A DNA stretch of 64,000 nt, taken from NCBI RefSeq assembly GCF_963666145.1, contig NZ_OY762614.1:3524501-3588500 (forward strand). Reading direction: 5' to 3'. The notes beneath the pieces are model-generated. The model searched no databases, had not been told where the DNA came from, and worked only from the letters and a program-made list of their open reading frames with translations. This document shows positions 1-8,698 of this stretch, piece by piece. Positions within the stretch are counted from its first letter, which is position 1. Every line of letters starts with the position of its first letter. A program made the translations under genes and the position numbers. The stretch comes from an uncultured Desulfobacter sp. (GTDB taxonomy: Bacteria; Desulfobacterota; Desulfobacteria; Desulfobacterales; Desulfobacteraceae).

Positions 1-51
1 TGCGTAGGCGGGTTTTCTTAGAATGAGGTAATAACGTGGCGTTTTGGGACA

Positions 52-82
52 GGCCGGCAGATATACGGAACTTCCGCCGGCC
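52..82 (-). terminator. GC-rich inverted repeat after the first minus-strand gene
   Basis: A 7-bp perfect GC-only stem (52-58 with 76-82) and a 17-nt loop lie 32 bases beyond the stop of the exported PEP-CTERM-like gene. It could end that transcript, but no uridine run follows on the minus strand, so a simple intrinsic terminator is not proven. Confidence 0.35.
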
Positions 83-113
83 ATCACCAGGTAAAATATG
101 AATTAAAAAAGAA

Positions 114-848
114 TTAAGCGCGTTTTTTTCCAATACCTGCCAAAACAAGAACTCCGGATCCCAGCAGAAAGATTGCACCTGGCACTGGAACCGGAGCCGC
201 ATCGGCATAAACGATCGCAGCCAGTCCGAAATTTACCGTTTCCCCGGCCTCCAGGCCAACAGAAAGAGAGAGCGTTTCCCACCGCACCTCGTCTTCGAAA
301 AAATCGTCTTCCATCGCATAATACATCAAAAAATCGTCTTCCGTCTGGTCTCGAATAAAGATCTCTGCACTGGCTTCGGCATAGGCCTTTTCCCCGGTGC
401 CGGCTTCAGCATAGGCATAAAGCGAATATTCCATTGAAATGGTCAGCACACCATCCGTTACCGCCTGGTACTGACCATAATAACCGGCATCTGCATAGCC
501 GAATTCAAAAGAAACCGGAGCAAATGTGTCTGCTGCGGCATATATATCCTGATATTCCATGGAGCTGTCATTGATATTGGTTTCGCCCCAGGCGCAACCG
601 CTTGCACTTTCATAATAAGCCTCCAGGGGATCAGTTTTCAGCTGGGAGCCGGTCATCTCAGCGGCCGATTCAAACCGCGCCAGGGATTTGCCACCGGTTC
701 CCGTAAAAGTTATGCTGACGGTATCCCAATCAATTTCCGCATTGGCCTCTGCTCCCAGATCATAGGACCCGGCAAAGGAGAGCCCGGCACAAAACAGTAG
801 AATAAGTGCTGCCAGTCCTGATATGGCAGTGGTTTTGATAATTTTCAT
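114..848 (-). CDS. exported protein with VPVPGA-type PEP-CTERM-like sorting tail
   Basis: 244 aa. The start at 848 has a good Shine-Dalgarno (AAGGTGA, 5 nt away) and opens a typical signal peptide ending near GLSFA. A second ATG at 875 overlaps the upstream stop (TGATG) and is possible. The mature part is rich in Ala, Glu, Asp and Tyr, with one Cys. The C-terminus is VPVPGA, then a hydrophobic LLGSG-type helix and a basic GKKRA tail, the layout of PEP-CTERM/exosortase sorting signals common in Desulfobacterota. Inferred role: a secreted, surface-sorted protein of unknown function. It is probably co-transcribed with the acyltransferase-like gene just upstream. Confidence 0.75.
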   Translation of the reverse strand: MKIIKTTAISGLAALILLFCAGLSFAGSYDLGAEANAEIDWDTVSITFTGTGGKSLARFESAAEMTGSQLKTDPLEAYYESASGCAWGETNINDSSMEYQDIYAAADTFAPVSFEFGYADAGYYGQYQAVTDGVLTISMEYSLYAYAEAGTGEKAYAEASAEIFIRDQTEDDFLMYYAMEDDFFEDEVRWETLSLSVGLEAGETVNFGLAAIVYADAAPVPVPGAIFLLGSGVLVLAGIGKKRA

Positions 849-874
849 ATAGGTCACCTTTTTAGATTTATTCA

Positions 875-2632
875 TCAGTCTGCGGACAAGCGCACTAACT
901 TTGTGGACACCATTTGAGAGTAGAGCTGTGCGGTTGCATAATCGGTATATGCAGCCCCCCAATCAGCCATTTCAATTGTCTGCAGTCTATTTTTGCCTGC
1001 TTTGAATCGATCTGTCCGACGGGCATATCCCTGGTAATGTCTTTTCCATTTATGGTTTCGCCCCCTGGGGCTGGATATGGACTGCTCTGCACGGTCCCAG
1101 GCTTCCCAGGCGTCTCCAAGCAAATCTTCACATTCTGCTTTATCACCTGGCGATAAATCGCTTTTCTGGTGCCGGAACGACCTTGAGGCCTTTTTGAGCA
1201 TTCTCAGGGTATCCCGGGAGGCCGCCCGGGCTGTCTCATCAATGGTGCCGGCAAGTCTCCATTTGGTATATTCCCCGGTCGGTTTGGGATTTTCCGGCCA
1301 GTAATACTGGATTGCAGTGCCATGGGGTCCTCCGGACTGCAGATAAGCTGTTTTTTGTTTGGGAAATTGAATCACCTGTGATTCACCGCCTTCACAATTG
1401 TTGCCCGGGACATTGCACGTATTAAGATCATCGGGGTCATTGGGAATCGGAACGCTTTTCCATTTCCCTTCGGCTTCATCATACCAGTCATTGGACAGCC
1501 AGAATTGTTTGGCAAAATCCAGATCGATTGCGCCAGTACCGGCTTCGGATAATTTTTTAAAAATTGTCGCATACCGGATATACGTATCGCCAAACAAATC
1601 GGCCGGTATGGCATAGGGTGCCATTGCCTTGCTGTTGTAATTGTTTGCTGAGGCAACAAAATCGGTCGGCTCATCTAAGTCTCCCGGGTATCTGGCTGCT
1701 GATTCACAGGCCCCTACTTCATAGGCAAACGTCTTGCCGGATTTGTCTGCAAAAAGAAAGATACCGGTAACCCCGCCCGTAGGCGTGCTGTTCAAAAAGG
1801 CGATGGCCTCTTCAGGAGACGTGCAATACTGCTGGATATAGTGGTGGTAAGCCTCCGAAGTCACGCCCCAACTGCTGGCACAATCCGTTAGCGGATGCGT
1901 CACAGCTGCCGTCATTGCCCATGCGAAATGTTTGTTCATCCCTGTATTGTTCGAAACTTTTCCGGCCATGGTTAGAGATACAAATTCTTCGCCGTCCGAC
2001 GGGTAAGCAAATAAAATAACATATTGTGTTATTTCAGGGATATAACCCAATGTAAGAGAGACCATGGGATCTCCGCCCGTAGCCGTTCCGGTTGCGGCAA
2101 AGGCCGTACAGGATGCCATTGCACGGGTGTCTGTACGCCCCTGGGCCAGATGTGTCCGGATTTTCTGCTTTGAAGCTTCGGTCAGGCTTGATTCCGCAGG
2201 GAGCACACCGGTCTCCTCCGGATATGCATCTGAAGGCCGCGACCATATTTCCTGGGGCAGAACCATAAGGGTAATCAGATCACCATAGCTGACTTCCACA
2301 CCTTTATTGCTGCATCCGTCTGAAATCCCATTGAGCCATTGGACAAGCATCGGGTTGTATTTTTCAATGTAATATGTCCAGACTTTGATATCTTTTTTCA
2401 CCATTTCCAACCCCAACGGTTTGAGCAATTCCCAGGCGGCGGCACGATTTTCAGCAATAAGGCCGGCCGCCTGCTCACCGTACTGAACACCCATTTCATA
2501 GTTGGATCCGGATACTACAACCACGGATATCGGAGCCGACAAATTTGACTGAACGGCAAGGACAAGCGGACAATAAAAAAACAGGGCCGCAAACATTGCA
2601 AGTAAAATAAATAACTGTTTAATTTTTTTCAT
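875..2632 (-). CDS. exported C45-family (acyl-CoA:6-APA acyltransferase-like) autoproteolytic hydrolase
   Basis: 585 aa with a clear N-terminal signal peptide ending about residue 26 (LVLA). The segment MASCTAFAATGTATGG followed by an LTLGY-type stretch matches the Cys nucleophile region of C45 Ntn-hydrolases, in which self-cleavage exposes Cys as the catalytic N-terminal residue. Further family-like segments are an NNTGMN block, an SANNYN motif and a C-terminal acyl-peptide region. The protein is longer than typical 350-450 aa members, with a Lys/Arg-rich C-terminal extension. It follows the AraC-type gene and overlaps the next gene by TGATG. Likely role: periplasmic hydrolysis or transfer of an amide-linked acyl group; the substrate is unknown. 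Confidence 0.72.
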   Translation of the reverse strand: MKKIKQLFILLAMFAALFFYCPLVLAVQSNLSAPISVVVVSGSNYEMGVQYGEQAAGLIAENRAAAWELLKPLGLEMVKKDIKVWTYYIEKYNPMLVQWLNGISDGCSNKGVEVSYGDLITLMVLPQEIWSRPSDAYPEETGVLPAESSLTEASKQKIRTHLAQGRTDTRAMASCTAFAATGTATGGDPMVSLTLGYIPEITQYVILFAYPSDGEEFVSLTMAGKVSNNTGMNKHFAWAMTAAVTHPLTDCASSWGVTSEAYHHYIQQYCTSPEEAIAFLNSTPTGGVTGIFLFADKSGKTFAYEVGACESAARYPGDLDEPTDFVASANNYNSKAMAPYAIPADLFGDTYIRYATIFKKLSEAGTGAIDLDFAKQFWLSNDWYDEAEGKWKSVPIPNDPDDLNTCNVPGNNCEGGESQVIQFPKQKTAYLQSGGPHGTAIQYYWPENPKPTGEYTKWRLAGTIDETARAASRDTLRMLKKASRSFRHQKSDLSPGDKAECEDLLGDAWEAWDRAEQSISSPRGRNHKWKRHYQGYARRTDRFKAGKNRLQTIEMADWGAAYTDYATAQLYSQMVSTKLVRLSAD

Positions 2633-2669
2633 AGCGTTACCTCCTTAAACTTGTTTTATTAGGTTTCAT

Positions 2670-2707
2670 GCAGACAAACGCTATGGGAAAAGTTGGCGTT
2701 TGTCTGC
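2670..2707. promoter_or_regulatory. 12-bp perfect inverted repeat upstream of the C45 hydrolase gene
   Basis: GCAGACAAACGC at 2670-2681 is exactly repeated in inverse at 2696-2707, with a 14-nt spacer. It sits 38-75 bases upstream of the hydrolase start, in the gap after the AraC-type gene. No T run follows on either strand, so an operator (possibly for the neighbouring AraC-type protein) is more likely than a terminator. Confidence 0.45.
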
Positions 2708-2858
2708 GGTTGGCTTTCCTCTTTCACTAATGCCTGCAAAATTGCCCGGCTTATTTTATGGGGAACGTTAATCGGTTACGGCAGCCGCGTATTGTAAAAA
2801 TCGGACATTGATTTCATTGCGCGGTCGGCCTGGTGGACAGGTAGGAGGTCGTATGTTT

Positions 2859-3716
2859 TTACTGAACAGAGAATTGGGAAAGAAATTCAATGGGTGTCAT
2901 ATTCTGAAACCTTTTGAATTCTTTAATGAAATGCGATTGATCATGATGCCCTGTCGATATTGCCAGATCGGCCATATTGACGGACGGATTTACGTTAAGT
3001 ATATGAAGCGCCTGTTGATATCTGCTGATCCGGGCGATTAGTTTGGGTGCAATCCCCAGATATTTGATACACAGCCTTTGAATATGGCGTCTGCTTAGCT
3101 CCCGAGCAATCGGTTTTTTGGGGCGGTCTATTGCCAATGGCAAGCCCGGATGATTAACAATTTGATCAAGCATCTTTTTATGCTCAACCGGGATAGAAGT
3201 ATAATCAACTAAAATTTGTTTCAAAAAGGTTTCAAAAATATTAATTCGCTGGAGAAAATTTTTGGCAGATGCCATTTTTTCATTAAAACAATCAGCAGCG
3301 GAAGGAAAAATCATATCCAGCGGGATATGGGTGTCAACCGCTTCTTCAATCGAATGGGAAAAGATTGAAAATCCGGTATCCGGCCAGAAAATGGCAACAA
3401 AACAGAGGCATTCCGGAAATATATATTCTACGTCCCTTGGGAAAGTGGGGGCTCCGACCAGGAATGAATCGGTTACACTTTTTCCGGAGACCCACACAAT
3501 GGCACAGCCCTGTGACGGATAAATTTTTGAGTCAGGATTATTGTTGCCCATCCACATCTGGTGATAGCAGGAGACAAGCTGTCTGAATGCGGGGGATGGC
3601 AGCCCGGTGTAATCATCTGATCTAAAAGGGTAGGGTTGAATAGGGTAAATACGCTCTTGTGGGTATGGATGAGTATTAATATTAAAAATTGGTAAATTTT
3701 TTTGATATGGGCCCAT
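2859..3716 (-). CDS. AraC-family transcriptional regulator
   Basis: 285 aa. The C-terminal ~100 residues carry an AraC-type double helix-turn-helix: SRRHIQRLCIKYLGIAPK, then ISRYQQAL, DLAISTGHHDQSHFIKEF and the MTPIEFL signature. The N-terminal ~170 residues are a divergent effector domain. The start at 3716 follows AAGGCGGA. It lies upstream of, and in the same direction as, the C45 hydrolase and the exported protein, so it probably controls them. The effector is unknown. Confidence 0.85.
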   Translation of the reverse strand: MGPYQKNLPIFNINTHPYPQERIYPIQPYPFRSDDYTGLPSPAFRQLVSCYHQMWMGNNNPDSKIYPSQGCAIVWVSGKSVTDSFLVGAPTFPRDVEYIFPECLCFVAIFWPDTGFSIFSHSIEEAVDTHIPLDMIFPSAADCFNEKMASAKNFLQRINIFETFLKQILVDYTSIPVEHKKMLDQIVNHPGLPLAIDRPKKPIARELSRRHIQRLCIKYLGIAPKLIARISRYQQALHILNVNPSVNMADLAISTGHHDQSHFIKEFKRFQNMTPIEFLSQFSVQ

Positions 3717-3761
3717 TTCCGCCTTTTCGGTATTCTCATTCTCAACCCGTATAAACAGCCG

Positions 3762-4223
3762 TTAAATAAGGTATGATAAAAAAACCGGATTCCTGCCATG
3801 TCCATAGAAATTCCCCATGAATATGTCAAGCCCAAAACGATCCGGGGCAAGCGCAAGCAGCATCGGCACGATACCGATACATTCAGATCGCGCCAAATCT
3901 AAGACAGCGGATGGGTTTTTCGTAGCCGTTTTTCAGGTCCGGGCGTGTGTAGACCAGGCTCTCCATGCCCGGTGCATACACCATGCAGCCAAGCAGTGTA
4001 ACGCCTTTCTCCACTGCCCGCTGGTGCCGTTCTTCGCCGTAGCTTTCCGGACTTACCCCTTAGGGAATATTGAGGCCTTCCAGGTTAAGTGCATTGGGGC
4101 GGCGGTGATGGCCTCTTCAATCAGTTCATTGCCCTGGCGGATTTCAGGCAGCGCTGCCACACTGACATCCCAAGACTGCATCAGTTTCAGCCTGTTTGCA
4201 TTGCGTCTATAAATACATTAATA
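3762..4223 (-). pseudogene. decayed gene of unrecognised family (frameshifts and a stop)
   Basis: Three minus-strand frames carry protein-like sequence that joins end to end. The first runs from about 4223 to 4085 (RRNANRLKLMQSWDV... to APMHL). The second covers about 4085-3883: EGLNIP, an in-frame TAA at 4062-4060, then VSPESYGEERHQRAVEKG and LLGCMVYAPGMESLVYTRP, ending in TGA. A one-base shift near 3885 leads to the third, IGIVPMLLALAPDRFGLD and MGNFYGHGRNP, ending at TAA 3764-3762. The joined product would be about 150 residues and looks like part of a soluble enzyme, but I do not recognise the family. A plus-strand frame over the same bases has no protein-like character. Confidence 0.5.
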
Positions 4224-4328
4224 TTTTTTTTATGAGGAAGACTGTGCGGCACCTCATGAGCAAGAATGGTGCAATTTAAAACATGCCTCCAATTTTTCGG
4301 GGCAGCAGGATCAGGGAGAAATACATTC

Positions 4329-5549
4329 ATGAATGAACCGGTTCATGTGATCGGTCTGGGGCTTAGCCGGGCCGATCTTACCTCGGCCCATCTGGATTTG
4401 ATTGAACGGGCGGCTGTCCTGGTGGGCGGAAAACGGCAATTGTCGTATTTTGAGGATACACCGGCCTTGAAAAAAGAGATTTCGAGCCCTTTAACCAGGG
4501 TGCTGGACTTCATTGAATCGAATAGGGGGACTGGGCTTGTGGTGGTACTGGCCTCGGGTGATCCCTTGTTTTTTGGTATCGGCAAAATTCTGGTCACACG
4601 CCTGGGACCGGATCAGGTGGTCATTCATCCAAATGTCACCAGCATGGCCGCCGCTTTTGCCCGGCTGAAGCTGCCCTGGCAGGATGCCGCCTGGGTAAGC
4701 CTGCACGGCCGGGACAATATGTCGGCCCTGGCAGAGGTCATGGATGATAAGGAATTGATATGTGTGTTTACTGATCCTGAAAATGATCCCTGGGTCGTTA
4801 AAAAACAGGTGGATTCCCATGCCTATGCATGGCAGATGTGGGTGCTTGAGAAGTTAGGCGCTCCTGATGAGAGAATCATCTCTGTGGATGAACACACGGA
4901 CGAGGCGCGGGCCTTTGCCCAGCCGAATGTGGTGATCCTTCAAAAAGGTGAATTGGCAGCCCCGGGAGGTCCTTTGCGGCTGGGCTGCATAGACAACTGG
5001 TTTGTTCATGAAAAGGGACTGCTTACCAAGGCACCGGTGCGCGTGCTCTCCCTGGCCGCTCTGGAATTGGCGACGGACCATATCTTGTGGGATCTGGGGG
5101 CGGGGTCCGGATCTGTGGGAATTGAATCCACTTTATTTTTGCCGGATGGGTTTGTCTATGCCGTGGAAAAAAATAAAAATCGTATCGAACAGATTAAATC
5201 CAATGTTAAGCGCTTCGCCGTGAAAAATCTGTCTGTTGTTCAGGCGCAGCTTCCCGATGGGATTGCAGATTTGCCAAAACCTGACCGGGTGTTTATCGGC
5301 GGCTCCGGCAAAGATCTGGATCAGGTGCTCAACGTGGTGGCAGGCGTTTTGAAACCTTTGGGAAGAATTGTTATAAATACCGTGTTGATGGAAACCTTGC
5401 ACCTGGCGGTATCGATGCTGGAGGAAAAGGAATTTGAGGTGGAGATAACCCAGGCCCAGATCAGCAAATCCAGAAAGATGCCCTGGGGGCGGCGCATGGA
5501 GGCATTGAATCCTGTGTGGATCATCGCAGCGCAAAAAGGAAATATATGA
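4329..5549 (+). CDS. cbiET: CbiET fusion: precorrin-6Y/cobalt-precorrin C5,15-methyltransferase (decarboxylating)
   Basis: 406 aa, the usual size of the CbiE-CbiT fusion (CobL). The N-terminal half (1-200) is a tetrapyrrole methylase: VIGLGLSRADLT, ASGDPLFFGIG and the VTSMAAAFARL segment. The C-terminal half (from ~215) is the CbiT SAM methyltransferase with motif LWDLGAGSGSVGIES and FIGGSGKDLD. The fusion methylates C5 and C15 of the corrin ring and removes the C12 acetate carboxyl. The start at 4329 is chosen for its GGGAGA ribosome site. The stop overlaps the cbiF start by four bases (ATGA). I saw no B12 box upstream. Confidence 0.93.
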   Translation: MNEPVHVIGLGLSRADLTSAHLDLIERAAVLVGGKRQLSYFEDTPALKKEISSPLTRVLDFIESNRGTGLVVVLASGDPLFFGIGKILVTRLGPDQVVIHPNVTSMAAAFARLKLPWQDAAWVSLHGRDNMSALAEVMDDKELICVFTDPENDPWVVKKQVDSHAYAWQMWVLEKLGAPDERIISVDEHTDEARAFAQPNVVILQKGELAAPGGPLRLGCIDNWFVHEKGLLTKAPVRVLSLAALELATDHILWDLGAGSGSVGIESTLFLPDGFVYAVEKNKNRIEQIKSNVKRFAVKNLSVVQAQLPDGIADLPKPDRVFIGGSGKDLDQVLNVVAGVLKPLGRIVINTVLMETLHLAVSMLEEKEFEVEITQAQISKSRKMPWGRRMEALNPVWIIAAQKGNI

Positions 5550-6322
5550 TGAATAATACCCAAAAATATCCGATTCTATTTACCGGGGCAGGGCCGGGGG
5601 CACCGGACCTGATTACGGTAAGGGGCATGAAGGCGTTGCAGGCGGCTGATTATATTCTTTACGCAGGGTCGCTGGTCCCCGAAGCTGTTTTGACCTGGGC
5701 CGGGGATGGAACTCAAAAAGTATCCAGCGCCGGTATGCACCTGGACGAGATGGTGGATGTCATGGCCGATGCCTGGGACAAGGGGCTGAAGGTGGTGCGG
5801 CTGCACACCGGCGATCCATCTCTTTACGGGGCCATTGCCGAACAGATGCGGTTGCTGGATCTGCGGCAGATTCCATATGAAGTGATTCCGGGTGTCACGG
5901 CGGCCTTTGGCGCGGCTGCTGCCCTCAAAATTGAATACACGGTGCCCGAACAATCCCAGACCCTGATCTTTACCCGGATCTCCGGCCGGACCCCGGTGCC
6001 GGAAAAAGAGTCCCTGGAAAGTCTGGCGGCCCATAAAGCATCCATGGTCATTTATTTAAGCGCTGGTATGGCCGAAAAGGTACAAGATATTTTATCGAGC
6101 ACCTACGGGCCCGACGCACCCGTGGCTGTGGCCTATCGGGTGAGCCATCCCGAAGAACAGATTTTTGTTACGGTTGTTTCTTGTCTGGCTGAAACCATGG
6201 CGGAGAAAAAAATTAATCGCCTGGCACTGATTATTATAGGTCCTTTTTTAGAGACGGAAACGGATGCCAGATCTCTGCTGTATGACCGGACCTTTGTCCA
6301 TGGATACCGAAACAAGGATTGA
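5546..6322 (+). CDS. cbiF: cobalt-precorrin-4 C11-methyltransferase
   Basis: 258 aa, full length. Family signatures: TGAGPGAPDLITVRG near the N-terminus, AGSLVPEAVL, HTGDPSLYGAIAEQMR (SAM-binding loop) and the EVIPGVTAAFGAAAAL block. It adds the C11 methyl group from SAM in the corrin pathway. The start overlaps the cbiET stop as ATGA, with AAAAGGA upstream. A strong hairpin follows 11 bases after the stop, so the plus-strand cob transcript may pause or end here before cbiG. Confidence 0.93.
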   Translation: MMNNTQKYPILFTGAGPGAPDLITVRGMKALQAADYILYAGSLVPEAVLTWAGDGTQKVSSAGMHLDEMVDVMADAWDKGLKVVRLHTGDPSLYGAIAEQMRLLDLRQIPYEVIPGVTAAFGAAAALKIEYTVPEQSQTLIFTRISGRTPVPEKESLESLAAHKASMVIYLSAGMAEKVQDILSSTYGPDAPVAVAYRVSHPEEQIFVTVVSCLAETMAEKKINRLALIIIGPFLETETDARSLLYDRTFVHGYRNKD

Positions 6323-6332
6323 TTCATCAAAA

Positions 6333-6363
6333 AACGCCCGGGCAGGATATCTGCCCGGGCGTT
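6333..6363 (-). terminator. intrinsic terminator between convergent genes
   Basis: A perfect 13-bp GC-rich stem (6333-6345 with 6351-6363) and a 5-nt loop lie between cbiF and the convergent ArsC-like gene. On the minus strand a run of six U follows, so it best ends the minus-strand transcript; on the plus strand the tail is only CATTAAT. Confidence 0.85.
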
Positions 6364-6393
6364 CATTAATGGCTTGTCGTGTTTTAGCGTGGA

Positions 6394-6852
6394 TCAGCTT
6401 GGTTTCTGTTCATCACAACTGGTTTCTTTTGCCAGCATCGGGCAAAGGCCAAGATTGTCCTTGCGAAGCTCTTCAACAATGGCTTCGTTGCCCTCTGATG
6501 CATCAAGTCCGATCCAGGCGTGAACCGCATCGGTGGCAAATCCCTGCATCCTCTCATCTCCCACGCGAATCAGCGGGCGCTTGATGAGTATGGGATTTTT
6601 TAACATCAAGTCCAGGGCCTCTTCTTTGCTGGTAGAGTCCGGGGTTACTTCTCCTGATTTCACCAATGGTGCGGTTCTGTTAAACCAGTCTGCAACAGGC
6701 TTGTCTCCAAAATAAAGAAGCAGTTCCTCCCGGGTCCACGGGGTTTCCAAAATATTTTTTTCGGTGACATCATGGCCTGCTGCTGCGAGCCACTTTTTTT
6801 GCTTGGTGTTGTTGATGCAACCGGGTTTTTCGTAAAATGTAACCTGGGCCAC
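6394..6852 (-). CDS. ArsC/Spx-fold nitrogenase-associated protein
   Basis: 152 aa from a GTG start with a strong GAGGAGAG site; an upstream ATG at 6909 has no comparable site. The start reads VTFYEKPGCINNTKQK, the thioredoxin-fold opening of the ArsC superfamily with one Cys, and continues EKPG...KKWLAAAGHDV, WFNRTAP and LIKRPLIRVG. This matches the nitrogenase-associated subgroup better than true arsenate reductase. The Cys-rich tail (CPMLAKETSCDEQ) is unusual. No nif structural gene is in the window. It is probably co-transcribed with the small gene upstream. Confidence 0.75.
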   Translation of the reverse strand: MAQVTFYEKPGCINNTKQKKWLAAAGHDVTEKNILETPWTREELLLYFGDKPVADWFNRTAPLVKSGEVTPDSTSKEEALDLMLKNPILIKRPLIRVGDERMQGFATDAVHAWIGLDASEGNEAIVEELRKDNLGLCPMLAKETSCDEQKPS

Positions 6853-6912
6853 AATCTCTCCTCTTTTTGTAATAAAGTCTGGGTGTTGATAATCCTGTTC
6901 AGCCCGCATCAG

Positions 6913-7161
6913 TTATTTGGTGCTGTTTGCAATGGTCCTGACGGATACGATACTTTCCCAGTCATAATAGGTATTGATCTTTTGCCCGCCGTCTTCTTCC
7001 GTAATGCGGACAAATTCTTCGCCAAGAAAGAAGGTGGCGCCATCATATATCGTGCCGTCGTTTACCTGGCATTGGATATCTTTTCTCAGCTTCCGGGACA
7101 AAGTACCGTGGACGGGCATGGATGCATATTCAAAAATTTTTTCCAGTGTTGCTTTTTTCAT
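6913..7161 (-). CDS. small conserved-looking hypothetical protein
   Basis: 82 aa. The start at 7161 has AAAGGAG six bases upstream; longer starts lack a site. It opens MKKATLEKIFEYASMPVHG and contains a beta-strand-rich GTIYDGATFFLGEEFVRI stretch. No catalytic motif, signal peptide or membrane segment is seen. It lies 60 bases upstream of the ArsC-like gene in the same direction, so a shared function is likely but unknown. Confidence 0.6.
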   Translation of the reverse strand: MKKATLEKIFEYASMPVHGTLSRKLRKDIQCQVNDGTIYDGATFFLGEEFVRITEEDGGQKINTYYDWESIVSVRTIANSTK

Positions 7162-7575
7162 AGTGACTCCTTTGCAATGTGACAGTTGTTTTTCTATGGA
7201 ACCCAAGTCGGTCGTCAACTTGAGCTGGTGGCCGCGTTTACGAATCGCTCCCTGATAGTTGTTGCTGCCCTTTTTATCAAGTCGTTCTTCAGCGCTTTGC
7301 TAAGGTATAATCAAAAATGATGCCGAAATGTCAAAAAAGAGGGGTGAAATGAAACGATATGGGCAACTACTTGTATTTATAAGTTTAGTCGGGCGTCGTT
7401 TTTAAAATGATTATTTCAAATGTGTCAAAAATATTTCCATATAGTCGGAATGATACATTTTTGTGTTACAACTGTTGCAGTGTTGTGTTTTTATGAAACA
7501 CGTCTAACTGCTTTACCTTGTTGCCGTCATATTGAGTTTTGGGCCTAAACTCTGTAAAAATAGCAGGTGATCGTT
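7162..7575. other. divergent intergenic region upstream of cbiG
   Basis: About 410 AT-rich bases between divergent genes. No cobalamin riboswitch core or B12 box is visible. One possible 18-codon ORF (7349-7405, plus) follows an AGAGGGGTGA ribosome-like site and could be a leader peptide, but support is weak. A promoter for cbiG must lie here or upstream; I could not place it with confidence. Confidence 0.4.
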
Positions 7576-8652
7576 ATGGTTACATTGATAACAAAAGAAA
7601 AGGGCATGATGGATTGGCGTGAAAAAAAACTTGCGGTATGGGTACTGACGCCCCATGGGATGGCCCTGGCAGACCAGGTGAAATCGGCTCTCCCCCATTC
7701 GAATCTGTTTGCCTCGCAAACGCTTGGGCCGGACGTCCCCTATACCGGATTCTCCTCGCTGGCCAATGCCTTGGAACGGGCCTGGGACCATTATGATGCC
7801 CATTATTTCATTATGGCCACGGGCATTGTCGTGCGAACCATTGCCCCTTTAATCCAGGATAAAACAAAAGATCCTGCCGTGGTGTGCGGTGATGAGGCCG
7901 GTCGTTTTGTAATCAGTCTGGTGTCAGGCCATATCGGCGGGGCAAATGAACTGGCCGGCACGCTTTCAGATGCTTTAGGGGCAACGCCTGTGATCACCAC
8001 AGCCACGGACGTCAACCAGGTGCCGGCCATTGATGTGATTGCCCGGGATCAGGGACTTTATATTGAAAATAAACAGTCCATAAGACATGTGAGCATGGCA
8101 TTTATCAAAGGGGAGCCCTTGCCGGTTCACGACCCGTTCAATTTGGTATTGCCATACCTGCCGCCCACCCTTATAAATAATTCCGCCATGTTTACGGCGG
8201 ATACACCGGGCATATGGGTGGATTACACGGTCCGTGACCTTTCGGAAAAAGTTCTGGTGCTACGGCCCAGGATGCTGGTGGCGGGTATGGGATGCCGACG
8301 GGGTGTGACCCGGCAGGAACTGGAAGATCATTTACATCAGGTTCTCCAGGCCCACAGGATCAGTGTGAACAGTTTGTCCAAAATCGTATCCGTGGACCTT
8401 AAGGCCGATGAGCCCGGGCTGTTGGAACTTGCCAAAATTTTAAACCTGCCCATTGAATTTTATACAAGAGCCGAACTGGACCAGGTAAAAACCGTCCCCA
8501 ATCCCTCTTTGCTGGTGAATAAACATATCGGGGTAAAGAGTGTGTGCGAGGCGGCGGCCATGCTGGCAACGGGCAGCGCGGACCTGTTGATACCGAAAAC
8601 GGCCGGACGGACGGTCACCCTTGCTCTGGCCGCAATGTCCTCAACATCATAA
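7576..8652 (+). CDS. cbiG: cobalt-precorrin-5A hydrolase
   Basis: 358 aa. The N-terminal and central regions show CbiG signatures: IMATGIVVRTIAPLIQDK, DPAVVCGDEAGRFVISLVSG, HIGGANELA and ATDVNQVPAID. The C-terminal domain has VAGMGCRRGVT and the NPS...VGVKSVCEAAA-like block. CbiG opens the ring delta-lactone and releases acetaldehyde, a step specific to the anaerobic pathway. The start at 7576 follows AGGTGA by five bases; GTG at 7567 is an alternative. Confidence 0.93.
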   Translation: MVTLITKEKGMMDWREKKLAVWVLTPHGMALADQVKSALPHSNLFASQTLGPDVPYTGFSSLANALERAWDHYDAHYFIMATGIVVRTIAPLIQDKTKDPAVVCGDEAGRFVISLVSGHIGGANELAGTLSDALGATPVITTATDVNQVPAIDVIARDQGLYIENKQSIRHVSMAFIKGEPLPVHDPFNLVLPYLPPTLINNSAMFTADTPGIWVDYTVRDLSEKVLVLRPRMLVAGMGCRRGVTRQELEDHLHQVLQAHRISVNSLSKIVSVDLKADEPGLLELAKILNLPIEFYTRAELDQVKTVPNPSLLVNKHIGVKSVCEAAAMLATGSADLLIPKTAGRTVTLALAAMSSTS

Positions 8653-8698
8653 GCACAGGCGCCTGCGGTTCAACTCCCGGGATACAAGGCAAAACACT

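Noticed and set aside
3817..4212. 131-codon plus-strand ORF
   Set aside because: Composition is not protein-like, and it lies opposite the better-supported decayed minus-strand gene.
4200..4328. Cobalamin riboswitch expected before cbiET
   Set aside because: No B12 box or suitable helices found here or in the 7162-7575 gap; a covariance-model search would settle it.
6394..6852. Arsenate reductase call for the ArsC-fold protein
   Set aside because: The motif set (YEKPGC, WFNRTAP) fits the nitrogenase-associated subgroup, and no arsenic resistance genes lie nearby.
8652..8690. GGTTCAACTCCC stretch resembling a tRNA T-arm
   Set aside because: The flanking bases do not pair as a T-stem, there is no acceptor, D or anticodon arm, and it lies between two close-set cob genes.
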